This document shows positions 35,284 through 43,923 of a stretch of 64,000 nucleotides of DNA, in pieces (position 1 is the first letter of the stretch; each line of letters opens with the position of its first letter). The stretch comes from Methanospirillum purgamenti (GTDB taxonomy: Archaea > Halobacteriota > Methanomicrobia > Methanomicrobiales > Methanospirillaceae), in assembly GCF_018502485.1 (NCBI RefSeq), contig NZ_CP075546.1; one strand, 5' to 3'. A program made the translations under genes and the position numbers. Below the pieces are notes generated by a model. That model was not told the DNA's origin. It did not search any database and was given only the letters and a program-made list of their open reading frames with translations.

Positions 35284-36633
35284 ATGAATAATCCAAACAG
35301 TGTAAAGATAATGAAAAGCCGGAGATCAAGGGTTATGGTAGGGGCTCCCGGACTCTACACATATGGAGCAATGCGAATTGGCGGGATCATTCGGGAAGCG
35401 GGATTTAAACCACAGATTACCCGGAATATCTCCGATTTACGTGGGGACACAATTTTTTTGAGCCTTTATAGTACACTTCATCTTCTTGATCCGGTGATAA
35501 AAGACACAGTTCTGAGAATACAACAGGAGGGAGGAACTTGTATTATCGGAGGGCCAGTGTCCTCCGGTCCTGAAATGGTTTTGGGTGAACTACATCCTGA
35601 TCTTGTTGTTTGTGGTGAAGGTGAAGAATCAGTATCCAGAATCATAGAGGGAAATGATTTTTCAGACTGCCCGAATTGTGCATATCTGGAAAAAAATGAA
35701 ATCATAAAGACTAGCCAACACCGGGTAGAAGATATCACCTTCCCGCTCCCCTTAATCCCTGAAGACATCGCAACTCAGGATATCCGAGGCGCCCAGACCT
35801 ATATTGAAACCCATCGGGGGTGTTTTGGGCGGTGCGGATTCTGTCAGGTGCCACGGGTGTTTGGCAGACGAATCAGGAGCAGGACTCTTGAAGAGATCCT
35901 CACAGAAGTCAGAGCATTTCAAAAGAAAGGGGTCAGAAAACTTGCCCTTATCGGAGGAACCGGATCATTATACCGATCACGGGATGGCGAAGTTAATTCA
36001 GATGCGTTTATCAGTCTTCTCGAAGGCATTTCATCGATTATGGGACCTAAAAATGTTTCATGCCCAGATATCCGGGCTGATTGCCTTACAGAAGAAGTAC
36101 TTGAAGCAGTCCGGGCACACACTATCGGTTGGATTTTTTTCGGTGTAGAATCAGGGAGTGAAAAAGTGCTTGACCTGATGCAAAAAGGTATCCCAATTGA
36201 CAAGGTCCGGGATGCAGTTGAACAATGCAGGCAATATGGAGTAAAGCCTGCAGGAAGTTTCATCACGGGATATCCAGGAGAAGAAGAGGAGGACTTTCAG
36301 ATTACAAAGGATATTATGGAAGAACTCTGTTTGGATGACGTCTTCATATCAATTGCTGAACCAATCCCAAGTACTCCACTGGCTAAACAGATATGTTCTC
36401 AAGATCCGGTTTTAGATCTTGTATCCATACCACACACCGGTGATTATGCCGGGCTCCACCTATCAGAAGCAGAAGCCAGGGCATTTGACTTGATGCTCCA
36501 TTCGGATGTGTGCAGACCTGTTCCTCGAATGACACAGGATACCCAATATAAGGCATATCTAAAAGAGGCAAGGAAACAGGGAACCGACATCAGAAATGTA
36601 ACGCACCTTCTTCGAAAATATTATTCAGGGTAA
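35284..36633 (+). CDS. B12-binding radical SAM protein, probable McrA glutamine C-methyltransferase (MgmA type)
   Basis: The 449-residue protein has an N-terminal cobalamin-binding-like part (MVGAPGLYTYGAMRIGG, then FLSLYSTLHLLDP and IIGGPVSSGPEMVL), a radical SAM cluster motif CFGRCGFC (about residue 180-187) and the (beta/alpha) barrel with FFGVESGSEKVLDLM and GSFITGYPGEEEEDF. This matches the methanogen family (MJ_0865-like) in which MgmA was shown to methylate a glutamine of McrA, as I recall. McrA in this window has the target Gln417. A different radical SAM methylase of the same superfamily is possible. Confidence 0.7.
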   Translation: MNNPNSVKIMKSRRSRVMVGAPGLYTYGAMRIGGIIREAGFKPQITRNISDLRGDTIFLSLYSTLHLLDPVIKDTVLRIQQEGGTCIIGGPVSSGPEMVLGELHPDLVVCGEGEESVSRIIEGNDFSDCPNCAYLEKNEIIKTSQHRVEDITFPLPLIPEDIATQDIRGAQTYIETHRGCFGRCGFCQVPRVFGRRIRSRTLEEILTEVRAFQKKGVRKLALIGGTGSLYRSRDGEVNSDAFISLLEGISSIMGPKNVSCPDIRADCLTEEVLEAVRAHTIGWIFFGVESGSEKVLDLMQKGIPIDKVRDAVEQCRQYGVKPAGSFITGYPGEEEEDFQITKDIMEELCLDDVFISIAEPIPSTPLAKQICSQDPVLDLVSIPHTGDYAGLHLSEAEARAFDLMLHSDVCRPVPRMTQDTQYKAYLKEARKQGTDIRNVTHLLRKYYSG

Positions 36634-37050
36634 TACCCATAAATCAAGTAAATAGAGCAATCCTGGATCTATTCGATTAAAATCGACGATAAACGAACTT
36701 CACGCGCATAATCATCGATTCACGCGTTTTTTTCATCCGAATCATATATATATACCAACACCACTCACTGAAGAACAAATACTTTCTCCATCTGATTCAC
36801 TCAGGGAATGTTGATCTGAAAACAAGTTTTGTTGAATTAGAGAAGGATTGCCTGAGTGGAATCCTTCAATTTGACCTCTTTTTTTCAGGAGGGGTAGTAT
36901 AACCATATAAATCGACGTTATTTCGAAACCTTTAATTCAATACTGACCGAAAAAATCAATTACCACAACGGGTCTGATATGCCATGTGTGTGGTATTGCA
37001 ACGCGAGCACTCTTGTGTCTGATCTTGAGCTACGCAGGAGATAGGTTTAC
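36634..37050 (+). promoter_or_regulatory. Upstream region of the mtr operon
   Basis: These 417 bases hold no gene. A clear TATA-like CATATATATATAC lies at 36743-36755. Two identical TTCACGCG boxes at 36699 and 36719, exactly 20 bases apart, precede it. An inverted repeat TCGATT-AA-AATCGA is at 36673-36686. A second, weaker TATA-like CATATAAAT is at about 36904. The mtrE ribosome site GCAGGAGAT is at 37033-37041, ten bases before ATG. A leader of about 270 bases would result from the first TATA. Confidence 0.55.
36699..36726 (+). repeat. Two TTCACGCG direct repeats, 20 bases apart
   Basis: TTCACGCG occurs at 36699-36706 and 36719-36726, on the same face of the helix, about 17 and 37 bases upstream of the mtr TATA-like element. 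This is a typical place for activator binding. No binding protein is known to me. Confidence 0.4.
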
Positions 37051-37947
37051 ATGGAAGAGATTGTATTAGGCATTGGTATTACTGCATTAGCGGGAGCTTT
37101 TGCCACAGTTGCCGGTGCTGCGGAAGATACTGAATCTGATATCGGATCACAGGGTGACCCGAACTCACAGGTTCAGCTCGCTCCGCAGATGGGTTACATT
37201 CACCGCATCTTTAACAAGGCAATCTCCGGTGAGCCACCAGCATATGGAGCCTGGTGTGCCATTGGAGCAGGTGTTGCCTGGGCACTGATGCAGATTAACT
37301 ACAACCCGGCACTTGCTATTATTCTCGGTTCAGTTATCGCCGTATTTGTACAGGGAATCTACTGTACTTCCGGTTATCTTGGCCGTATAGCAAGTTTGGC
37401 AAAGTTCCAGCAGCCGGTATACATTGACATCATCAAGTCATTGTTATCGGTCACTATGGCACATGCGTTCGTCGCGATCTTTTGTACGGTCGCGATGTGT
37501 TACCTGATGGCATCAGCACTCCATCATCCGTTCGCACTCCCCCTGCTCGGACTGGTATGGGGTATTGCGCTTGGTGCCGCAGGATCTGCAACCGGAAATC
37601 CATTCTACGGAAAGGAGCGTCAGTACCAGAACCAGAAGTATGGTGCAGGTGTTCCGATCTCCGCATCTGGAAACATCGTCCGGTATGCAGAAGCAGGACA
37701 GCGTTCATCCCTTGACAACGGCTGGTTCACCACCAAGTTTGCCGGTCCGGCATCTGGTATCTGTTTCGGTCTGATTGTGTTCCTCGAACTCTGGCGTACC
37801 GTCCTCTTTGAAAAGATGATGAACGGCTGGGGAGCAATCATCATGGGAGTTGTTCTGATTCTTGTCTTCACATTCATCGACCGCTGGGTCGAAGTGTGGG
37901 GCCGCAAGACCTACGGACCATACACCACTGAGGAGGCCTCTTCATGA
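37051..37947 (+). CDS. mtrE: Tetrahydromethanopterin S-methyltransferase subunit E
   Basis: The 298-residue membrane subunit MtrE begins with MEEIVLGIGITALAGAFATVAGAAED and contains five or six hydrophobic segments. Conserved stretches are DIGSQGDPNSQVQLAPQMG and GNPFYGKERQYQNQKYG. Mtr transfers the methyl group from tetrahydromethanopterin or sarcinapterin to coenzyme M and pumps sodium; E with C and D forms the membrane part. It is the first gene of the operon and its stop overlaps the mtrD start. Confidence 0.97.
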   Translation: MEEIVLGIGITALAGAFATVAGAAEDTESDIGSQGDPNSQVQLAPQMGYIHRIFNKAISGEPPAYGAWCAIGAGVAWALMQINYNPALAIILGSVIAVFVQGIYCTSGYLGRIASLAKFQQPVYIDIIKSLLSVTMAHAFVAIFCTVAMCYLMASALHHPFALPLLGLVWGIALGAAGSATGNPFYGKERQYQNQKYGAGVPISASGNIVRYAEAGQRSSLDNGWFTTKFAGPASGICFGLIVFLELWRTVLFEKMMNGWGAIIMGVVLILVFTFIDRWVEVWGRKTYGPYTTEEASS

Positions 37948-38786
37948 GTGCACTCGGAGGTAAGGCAGCCGGCGGTGAAGGAATAAACCCAACCGGATCT
38001 GTCGTAGGTATTGTTATTCTCCTCGTCTCGATCGCTGCAACATACGCACTTGGTTTCTCTATCGTTCCTCTCATCGGAATAATAATCGGTGGAGCACTCA
38101 TTGGATTTGGCGTTCACTTTGTGCCAGTCGGTGGTGCTCCGGCAGCTATGGGACAGGCACCCGGTATCGCAACCGGTGTCGCTATGCTTGCCGCCGGTGC
38201 CGGTCTTGCAGGTCTCTTTGGTGGGGCCTGGGCATATGAGGCAACCGGAGACTTTGCAGTAGCGGTCGCTGGTGGAGCCGTCGGTGGAGGTCTTATGATG
38301 GCCATCACCTGTCTGATGGTCAACGCCACCTATGTCTTCGCAATGGGTATCCCAGCAGCATCTGGAAAAGTTGCCAAGGACCCAATTACCGGGGACACCT
38401 TCCCTGAATATAAATCACAGGGAACTGAAGGACATGGTCTGCCATTCGTCTCATTCTTCGGAGGAGTAATTGGTGGATTTATCGCCGGTCTTGGCGGAAC
38501 CCTGATTTACATCGAACTTCTCGATGTCTACCATGCAGGACTGCCAACCATTATGCAGGCAGACCCGGCAGCAATTGAACCCCTGGCAGTTTCACTCGCC
38601 GGAATCTTTGCTATCGGATTCTTCCTCGTAAATGCAGTACTGGCAGCATATAACATCACCGGAACTATCGAAGGACCGCATGACCCTAAATTCAAGCGTG
38701 TTCCACGGGCAGTTATCGGTTGTGCAGTCGCATCAGCCTTCTGTGGCCTGATTTCGATGCTGATTGTATTAAACACCGGGATGTGA
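37944..38786 (+). CDS. mtrD: Tetrahydromethanopterin S-methyltransferase subunit D
   Basis: The 280-residue protein is MtrD, a polytopic membrane subunit with Gly/Ala-rich helices (IIGGALIGFGVHFVPVGGAPAAMGQAPG and similar). The conserved loop VAKDPITGDTFPEYKSQGTEGHG near residue 140 identifies it. It overlaps mtrE by four bases (ATGA) and is followed by mtrC after nine bases containing GGAAAT. It belongs to the sodium-translocating membrane part together with C and E. Confidence 0.96.
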   Translation: MSALGGKAAGGEGINPTGSVVGIVILLVSIAATYALGFSIVPLIGIIIGGALIGFGVHFVPVGGAPAAMGQAPGIATGVAMLAAGAGLAGLFGGAWAYEATGDFAVAVAGGAVGGGLMMAITCLMVNATYVFAMGIPAASGKVAKDPITGDTFPEYKSQGTEGHGLPFVSFFGGVIGGFIAGLGGTLIYIELLDVYHAGLPTIMQADPAAIEPLAVSLAGIFAIGFFLVNAVLAAYNITGTIEGPHDPKFKRVPRAVIGCAVASAFCGLISMLIVLNTGM

Positions 38787-38795
38787 GGAAATAAA

Positions 38796-39695
38796 ATGAC
38801 AGCAAAAATGGAAGCATCAGCAGGGGCATTGTCTGAAAACACCCTGATGATCTACGGAATTGTCGTCGCCTTAGTCGGCACATACCTCACATATCTCAAT
38901 GTTGTAACTGGCATGGCCGTTTTCTCCTTCTTTGGTGGAATTGGTGCCATTGCAGCAATCTGGTGGGGTTCAGACGCAATCAAGCACCTGTGCAGTTACG
39001 GTCTTGGTACCGGTGTTCCGTCTGCCGGAATGGTAGCATTCGGAGCTGGTGCAATCGCTATGATTGCAGGTACAAAGTTTGGAATGGCATCACCGATTGT
39101 AACCCTGATTCTTGCAGCCATCATCGGAGCAGTCATCGGTTACATCGCAAACAACATCATCAACATGAACATTCCGGTCATGATCTTTTCACTCATGAAA
39201 TTATCAATCGTCGGAGCACTGACCATGCTCGGATTTGCCGCAATGTGCACAGGAACCTTCATGTTCAATGGTCTTGTCATCGGTGGTATGACCCTCTCCA
39301 TGGAACCTGCAGCAGAAGCAGCAGCCGGAGGAGCCCAGACATTCATGGTAACCGTATTACCAGAGTTTGCAGGTTCACTCATCGGTGGAGCAGCTCTTGC
39401 AGTTATCTTCTTCCTTGGTGCAATGGCTCTGCAGCACCCGTTCAATGCCTGTCTTGGCCCGAACGAGTCGCAGGACAGAACCCTTATGCTTGCCATCGAA
39501 GTTGGGTTCCTTTCCATGATCGTTGTAGCCGTTATGTCCTATGCATTCCTTGACATTCTGTCTGCAACCGTTGGATTGCTCGTTTCACTGATTGGGTGGA
39601 TTTACACGTACAAGCAGTACATTGCACTCTCCAAGCGTGATGCATATGCATGGCTTGACTCAAAGCCGATCATTGAAGTCGGAGGTGACCAGTAA
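38796..39695 (+). CDS. mtrC: Tetrahydromethanopterin S-methyltransferase subunit C
   Basis: The 299-residue protein is MtrC, with seven or more hydrophobic segments and family stretches IWWGSDAIKHLCSYGLGTGVPSAGM, and ALQHPFNACLGPNESQDRT. It is preceded by GTGAGGAAATAAA and its stop shares one base with the mtrB start. Together with D and E it makes the membrane core. Confidence 0.96.
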   Translation: MTAKMEASAGALSENTLMIYGIVVALVGTYLTYLNVVTGMAVFSFFGGIGAIAAIWWGSDAIKHLCSYGLGTGVPSAGMVAFGAGAIAMIAGTKFGMASPIVTLILAAIIGAVIGYIANNIINMNIPVMIFSLMKLSIVGALTMLGFAAMCTGTFMFNGLVIGGMTLSMEPAAEAAAGGAQTFMVTVLPEFAGSLIGGAALAVIFFLGAMALQHPFNACLGPNESQDRTLMLAIEVGFLSMIVVAVMSYAFLDILSATVGLLVSLIGWIYTYKQYIALSKRDAYAWLDSKPIIEVGGDQ

Positions 39696-39979
39696 TGACG
39701 TGGATTCCGGTCCTTCCTGACTTCGGTCTTGGATGTGATGTATTTGCAGGATTCGTCACCCAGCAGGGTGAGTCTCTGGCACCAATCGTAGACCAGGTGA
39801 ACAAGCTGGAGAAAGTCACTGACGATATCGTTGGTATGCTCTCCGGTGAGGGTAGTTTCCTTGAGAGCTTCCCGAACCGTGAGAAATCACTGGTATTCGC
39901 TGGTGGAATCACGGCCATGTTCTATGGACTTGCTGTAGGACTCCTGGTCGCCGGAATCATCGTTCTGGCTTTGATGTGA
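39695..39979 (+). CDS. mtrB: Tetrahydromethanopterin S-methyltransferase subunit B
   Basis: The 94-residue protein is MtrB: a soluble N-terminal part with a coiled-coil-like VDQVNKLEKVTDDIVGMLSGE, then one C-terminal membrane helix (AGGITAMFYGLAVGLLVAGI and on). It is followed by mtrA after ten bases with GAGGGGAGAAAA as ribosome site. Confidence 0.95.
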   Translation: MTWIPVLPDFGLGCDVFAGFVTQQGESLAPIVDQVNKLEKVTDDIVGMLSGEGSFLESFPNREKSLVFAGGITAMFYGLAVGLLVAGIIVLALM

Positions 39980-39989
39980 GGGGAGAAAA

Positions 39990-40724
39990 ATGGCAAACAA
40001 GAAATCACCAGCCAGTGGATGGCCAATTGTCCAGGGTGACTTCCATACGGGTGACCCAAACAGCCCGGTGGCAGTTGTTACCATGGGATCCCACCTCGAT
40101 GAGGCTGCAATCTGCAGTGCAGGAGCAGCCATCGCCGGATCCTGTAAAACCGAAAACCTCGGTCTGGAGAAAGTCATTGCAAATGTCATCTCCAATCCGA
40201 ACATCAGGTTTGTCATAACCTGTGGTACTGAGGTTAAGGGACACCTCTCCGGTCAGAGTCTTATCGCACTTCACCAGAACGGTGTTGACGGTGGAAAAAT
40301 CGTCGGATCCAAGGGAGCAATTCCGTTTATTGAAAATCTCTCCGCAGACAACATGAAGCGGTTCCAGGAACAGGTCGAGATTGTCGACATCATGGAATCC
40401 GAAGATCTCGGAGCAATTTCTGCAAAAATAAAGGAATTGACTGCTCGCGATCCAGGTGCATTCGACGCTGAAGCCATGGTCGTTGAGATCAAGGAAGAAG
40501 GTGGCGGAGCAGCAGAAGAGGGTGGCGAAGTCAGACCAATGTCTGCCGAAGTCGCTCTGATTCATGCACGGATGAAAACAGTCCAGCGGATGATTACCGA
40601 TATTGGTTTCTACGACAAGTATGCTGCCGGTGTATACGGCGGTAAAGTCGAAGGACTTATGATTGGTCTTATCGTTTCGTTTGTGATTGTGGGACTCCTG
40701 CTTGTAGGACACGGGGTGAGCTAA
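39990..40724 (+). CDS. mtrA: Tetrahydromethanopterin S-methyltransferase subunit A (corrinoid subunit)
   Basis: The 244-residue protein has the canonical MtrA form: a soluble corrinoid-binding domain (residues about 8-168) and a C-terminal membrane helix (VEGLMIGLIVSFVIVGLLLVG). The cobalt-ligating histidine is His85 in ITCGTEVKGHLSGQS. It accepts the methyl group on the corrinoid and passes it to coenzyme M. Its N-terminal domain is almost identical, in protein and DNA, to the second MtrA domain at 40928, which suggests recent duplication or gene conversion. The GTG of mtrF follows directly. Confidence 0.96.
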   Translation: MANKKSPASGWPIVQGDFHTGDPNSPVAVVTMGSHLDEAAICSAGAAIAGSCKTENLGLEKVIANVISNPNIRFVITCGTEVKGHLSGQSLIALHQNGVDGGKIVGSKGAIPFIENLSADNMKRFQEQVEIVDIMESEDLGAISAKIKELTARDPGAFDAEAMVVEIKEEGGGAAEEGGEVRPMSAEVALIHARMKTVQRMITDIGFYDKYAAGVYGGKVEGLMIGLIVSFVIVGLLLVGHGVS

Positions 40725-40928
40725 GTGTCAGATGAGAAGAAGTCAGGCCCAATACGCATGGCAGCAATTGATACCATGGTGGCTGACATGAAATATAAGG
40801 GACAGATCCTTGCACGTACCAACAAACTCGAATCAGGTATCATGGGTTCAGGAATTGTTGGATTTGCAATAGGTCTTGCATTTGCCCTTATCCTGGTTGT
40901 ACCCGTAATTCTGATGGGAGGAGTCTGA
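40725..40928 (+). CDS. mtrF: Tetrahydromethanopterin S-methyltransferase subunit F
   Basis: The 67-residue protein is MtrF, with an N-terminal amphipathic part (PIRMAAIDTMVADMKYKGQILARTNKLESG) and one membrane helix (GIVGFAIGLAFALILVVPVI). The start codon is GTG, directly after the mtrA stop. Its stop overlaps the next start by one base. Length and position are normal for the family. Confidence 0.93.
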   Translation: MSDEKKSGPIRMAAIDTMVADMKYKGQILARTNKLESGIMGSGIVGFAIGLAFALILVVPVILMGGV

Positions 40929-41674
40929 TGGCAGACAAGGGAGAGGCCGCCTCCGGATGGCCAATTGTCCAGGGTGACTTCCACACCGGTGACTCAAAGA
41001 GCCCGGTAGCAGTCGTTACCATGGGTTCCCACCTTGACGAAGGTGCAATCTGCAGTGCAGGAGCGGCAATCGCTGGTTCCTGTAAAACTGAAAACCTCGG
41101 TCTGGAGAAGGTCATTGCAAATGTCATCTCCAATCCGAATATCCGGTTTGTAATAACCTGTGGTACAGAAGTCAAGGGTCACCTTTCCGGACAGAGCTTA
41201 ATCGCCCTTCACCAGAACGGTGTTGACGGCGGTAAAATCGTCGGATCAAAAGGAGCAATTCCGTTCATTGAGAACCTCACCGGAGATCACATCAAGAGGT
41301 TCCAGGAACAGGTCGAGATCGTTGACATCATGGAGTCTGAGGATATCGGAGCCATTTCAGCAAAAATCAATGAGCTGAAAGCACGGGATCCCGGAGTCTT
41401 CCCTGGTGGACCAATGGTTGTCGAGATCAAGGAAGAAGGTGGAGGCGGTGGAGCAGCCGCATCTGCAACTGCAAATCCGCAGTTCCTTGAGATCGAGGCT
41501 AAGCTGGACGCAATCGAAACCAAACTCGAATTTGTCGAGGGTGAGATGGCCCAGCGTGTCGGCCGGAAAGTCGGACGCGATATCGGTATTCTCTACGGTA
41601 TCGTCGCCGGACTTATGTCATATATAATTATTACGGAATTACTGCCAAAATTGCTCGAGATACTCGCAAAATAA
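40928..41674 (+). CDS. Fusion of a second MtrA corrinoid domain with MtrG
   Basis: The 248-residue protein sits where mtrG is expected. Residues about 8-168 form an MtrA corrinoid domain with His85 in KGHLSGQS, almost identical to the real MtrA. After a Gly/Ala linker (EEGGGGGAAASATA) the rest (about 180-248) is MtrG: FLEIEAKLDAIETKLEFV, GEMAQRVGRKVGRDIGILYG and a terminal membrane helix. No separate mtrG is found in the operon. The normal MtrA membrane anchor is thus replaced by MtrG. Each Mtr complex could carry two corrinoid domains. The reading frame is continuous with no sign of error. Confidence 0.92.
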   Translation: MADKGEAASGWPIVQGDFHTGDSKSPVAVVTMGSHLDEGAICSAGAAIAGSCKTENLGLEKVIANVISNPNIRFVITCGTEVKGHLSGQSLIALHQNGVDGGKIVGSKGAIPFIENLTGDHIKRFQEQVEIVDIMESEDIGAISAKINELKARDPGVFPGGPMVVEIKEEGGGGGAAASATANPQFLEIEAKLDAIETKLEFVEGEMAQRVGRKVGRDIGILYGIVAGLMSYIIITELLPKLLEILAK

Positions 41675-41687
41675 GAGGTGATAAGCC

Positions 41688-42710
41688 ATGTTCATGTTTG
41701 AAAAAGAACAGACGGTCCTCGACTTCAACGGCTACAAGCTTGGAGGACAGCCGGGAGAATACCCCCGTGCACTCGGTGCATCGATATTCTACAACAAGCA
41801 CGAGACCGTGCTCGATGAGCACACTGGAAAGATTGACAAAGCAAAAGCAGAAGCACTCTGGAACCGGTGCGTCGAACTCTACGACATAACCGGTCACTGG
41901 TATTTCTGTCAGATCATCGCTGAATTCGGAGAAGCCTTCGAGAGCTACATCGACTGGTTCTGTTCCATCGATGACCAGTTCCCATTCCTGATGGACTCTT
42001 CTGCACCATCCGCACTGGCACATGCCTGTAAGTATGTGACTGAAGCAGGTATTGCAGACCGTGCAGTCTACAACTCTATCAATGGTTCTATCGGACCAGA
42101 GAACATCGAAGCAATCAAGAAAAGTGACGTTGATGCAGCAATTGTGCTCGCATTCAACCCTGGTGACCCAAGTGTCCGGGGCCGTGAGAAAGTGCTCGCA
42201 GAAGGTGGCGTTGCCGGTCAGGAAAAATCCATGATGGCAATTGCAGAGGAATGTGGAATCAAGCGTCCAATCCTCGATACTGCAGCAACTCCGCTCGGCC
42301 TTGGATCAGGTGGTTCATTCCGTGAGATCCTTGCATGTAAGGCAATTCACGGACTGCCAACCGGTGGTGCATACCACAATATGACCGTTTCCTGGACCTG
42401 GCTCAAGCGCTGGAGAAAGAGCGGCATTCTTGACCGGTACAAAGATGCAGGCGTTCTTCTTGAGCAGATGGGACACCACCACTTCGGTGGAGTAGAGGGT
42501 ATCCGTCAGGCTGCCTGGTCCTCTGCTGACATCGGCTGTAACATCATGGCAGCAACCCTTGGTGCTGATCTTATCATGTTCGGTCCAATCGAGAACTGTG
42601 AGGCAACCGCAACCGCAATGGCATTCAGTGACATTGTTCTTGCAGAGACCCTCCGTGAACTCGGTGGCGATGTAAAGGCAGAAAAGCACCCAATCAACAT
42701 GCTGGTTTAA
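41688..42710 (+). CDS. mtrH: Tetrahydromethanopterin S-methyltransferase subunit H
   Basis: The 340-residue protein is MtrH, the peripheral TIM-barrel subunit that moves the methyl group from methyl-tetrahydromethanopterin to the corrinoid of MtrA. Conserved stretches are PFLMDSSAPSALAHACKYV, INGSIGPENIEAIKKSDVDAAIV, RPILDTAATPLGLGSGG and FGPIENCEATATAMAFSD. The start follows AAGAGGTGATAAGCC. A palindrome overlaps the stop codon and is followed by a T-run. Confidence 0.97.
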   Translation: MFMFEKEQTVLDFNGYKLGGQPGEYPRALGASIFYNKHETVLDEHTGKIDKAKAEALWNRCVELYDITGHWYFCQIIAEFGEAFESYIDWFCSIDDQFPFLMDSSAPSALAHACKYVTEAGIADRAVYNSINGSIGPENIEAIKKSDVDAAIVLAFNPGDPSVRGREKVLAEGGVAGQEKSMMAIAEECGIKRPILDTAATPLGLGSGGSFREILACKAIHGLPTGGAYHNMTVSWTWLKRWRKSGILDRYKDAGVLLEQMGHHHFGGVEGIRQAAWSSADIGCNIMAATLGADLIMFGPIENCEATATAMAFSDIVLAETLRELGGDVKAEKHPINMLV

Positions 42711-42727
42711 ACCAGCTTTCTTTTTTC
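42701..42727 (+). terminator. Palindrome plus T-run at the end of mtrH
   Basis: GCTGGTTTAAACCAGC (42701-42716) is a perfect palindrome that contains the mtrH stop codon TAA, followed by TTTCTTTTTT. It is likely the operon terminator; the stem may also guard the 3' end. Confidence 0.65.
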
Positions 42728-42831
42728 CTTACGTAATATATCTCAATTAATCAGAGTTTCTTTCATTAATCTTTAAAAATAAAATCTACTAGTTATTTAA
42801 AAGAATAATGATAGATCTTCATTGATTCTAA

Positions 42832-43737
42832 ATGCCTATCCCTGATTATCAAGCTATTATGCTCCCTTTTCTACAACACCTTGGAGATGGTAAACCACAT
42901 GCTTTGCAGGAAATTATTGTTTACCTAGCCGATGATTTTAGTCTGACCGACGAAGAGAGACAAACCCTACAACCCAGTGGGCGGCAAAGGATTTTTAATA
43001 ACAGAGTCTACTGGGCAAAAAAATATCTTGCAGAGGCTGAATTAATTTCTTCCCCATCCAGAGGATTTGTTGAGATAACAACCGACGGCAAAAAAACACT
43101 TAAAGAAAAACCTCAAAATATCGACAATCACTATTTAGAAAAATTTGATTCGTTCAGGAATTTTAAAAAATTAGTCCCAGAAACGGTTCAAAAGGAAAAA
43201 TCTGAAACTAATAAAACCCCTGAAGAGATTATTGAAGACATGGATCAGGAATTGCGTCGAGTATTATCTGCAGAAATAATGGATTATATTCAGAATTGCT
43301 CACCGCAATTCTTTGAAAGACTCATTCTCGAAGTCATTGTAGCTATGGGCTATGGTGGGTCATTCAATGATGCAGCGAAAAGGGTAGGAAAAACAGGTGA
43401 TGGGGGAATTGATGGGATTATCAAAGAAGATAAATTAGGACTTGATGCTATCTATCTTCAAGCAAAACGTTGGAAAAATGTAGTTGGAAGACCTGACATT
43501 CAATCATTTGCAGGAGCATTGGATGGTTTTAAGGCAAAAAAAGGGATTTTTATTACAACATCTACCTTTTCTCCCCATGCATACGAATATGTTGATAAAA
43601 TCGAAAAGAAAATTGTCCTAATAAATGGGAATGAACTTGCAGATCTTATGATTGAATATAATGTCGGAGTTTCTGTCGCGAATTCTTTTGTAATAAAAAG
43701 AATCGATACAGATTTTTTCGAGGAACAATTAATCTGA
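42832..43737 (+). CDS. mrr: Mrr-type restriction endonuclease
   Basis: The 301-residue protein has an N-terminal winged-helix Mrr_N domain (MLPFLQHLGDGKPHALQEII, FNNRVYWAKKYLAEAELI) and a C-terminal PD-(D/E)xK domain with GYGGSFNDAAKRVGKTGDGGIDG and the QxK motif LQAKRW. Mrr proteins cut methylated DNA, as type IV restriction enzymes. No methyltransferase or partner genes are next to it, in agreement with a stand-alone role. Base composition is more AT-rich than the neighbouring mtr operon, which fits horizontal gain. Confidence 0.9.
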   Translation: MPIPDYQAIMLPFLQHLGDGKPHALQEIIVYLADDFSLTDEERQTLQPSGRQRIFNNRVYWAKKYLAEAELISSPSRGFVEITTDGKKTLKEKPQNIDNHYLEKFDSFRNFKKLVPETVQKEKSETNKTPEEIIEDMDQELRRVLSAEIMDYIQNCSPQFFERLILEVIVAMGYGGSFNDAAKRVGKTGDGGIDGIIKEDKLGLDAIYLQAKRWKNVVGRPDIQSFAGALDGFKAKKGIFITTSTFSPHAYEYVDKIEKKIVLINGNELADLMIEYNVGVSVANSFVIKRIDTDFFEEQLI

Positions 43738-43923
43738 TTTTTTATTCTTTTTCCAATATAATTTTCGAAGATTTTTTTGAAAATGATAATAGAACCAAAT
43801 CAGCCTTAAAAACGGCAAACCACCGAACTATTAGGAAAAAAGAAGATACGTAAGTATTCTTTCAAGCACAACAATATTCATGAGATAGAAAATATAAAGA
43901 GCATTATTAATTATCTTTTTCAA

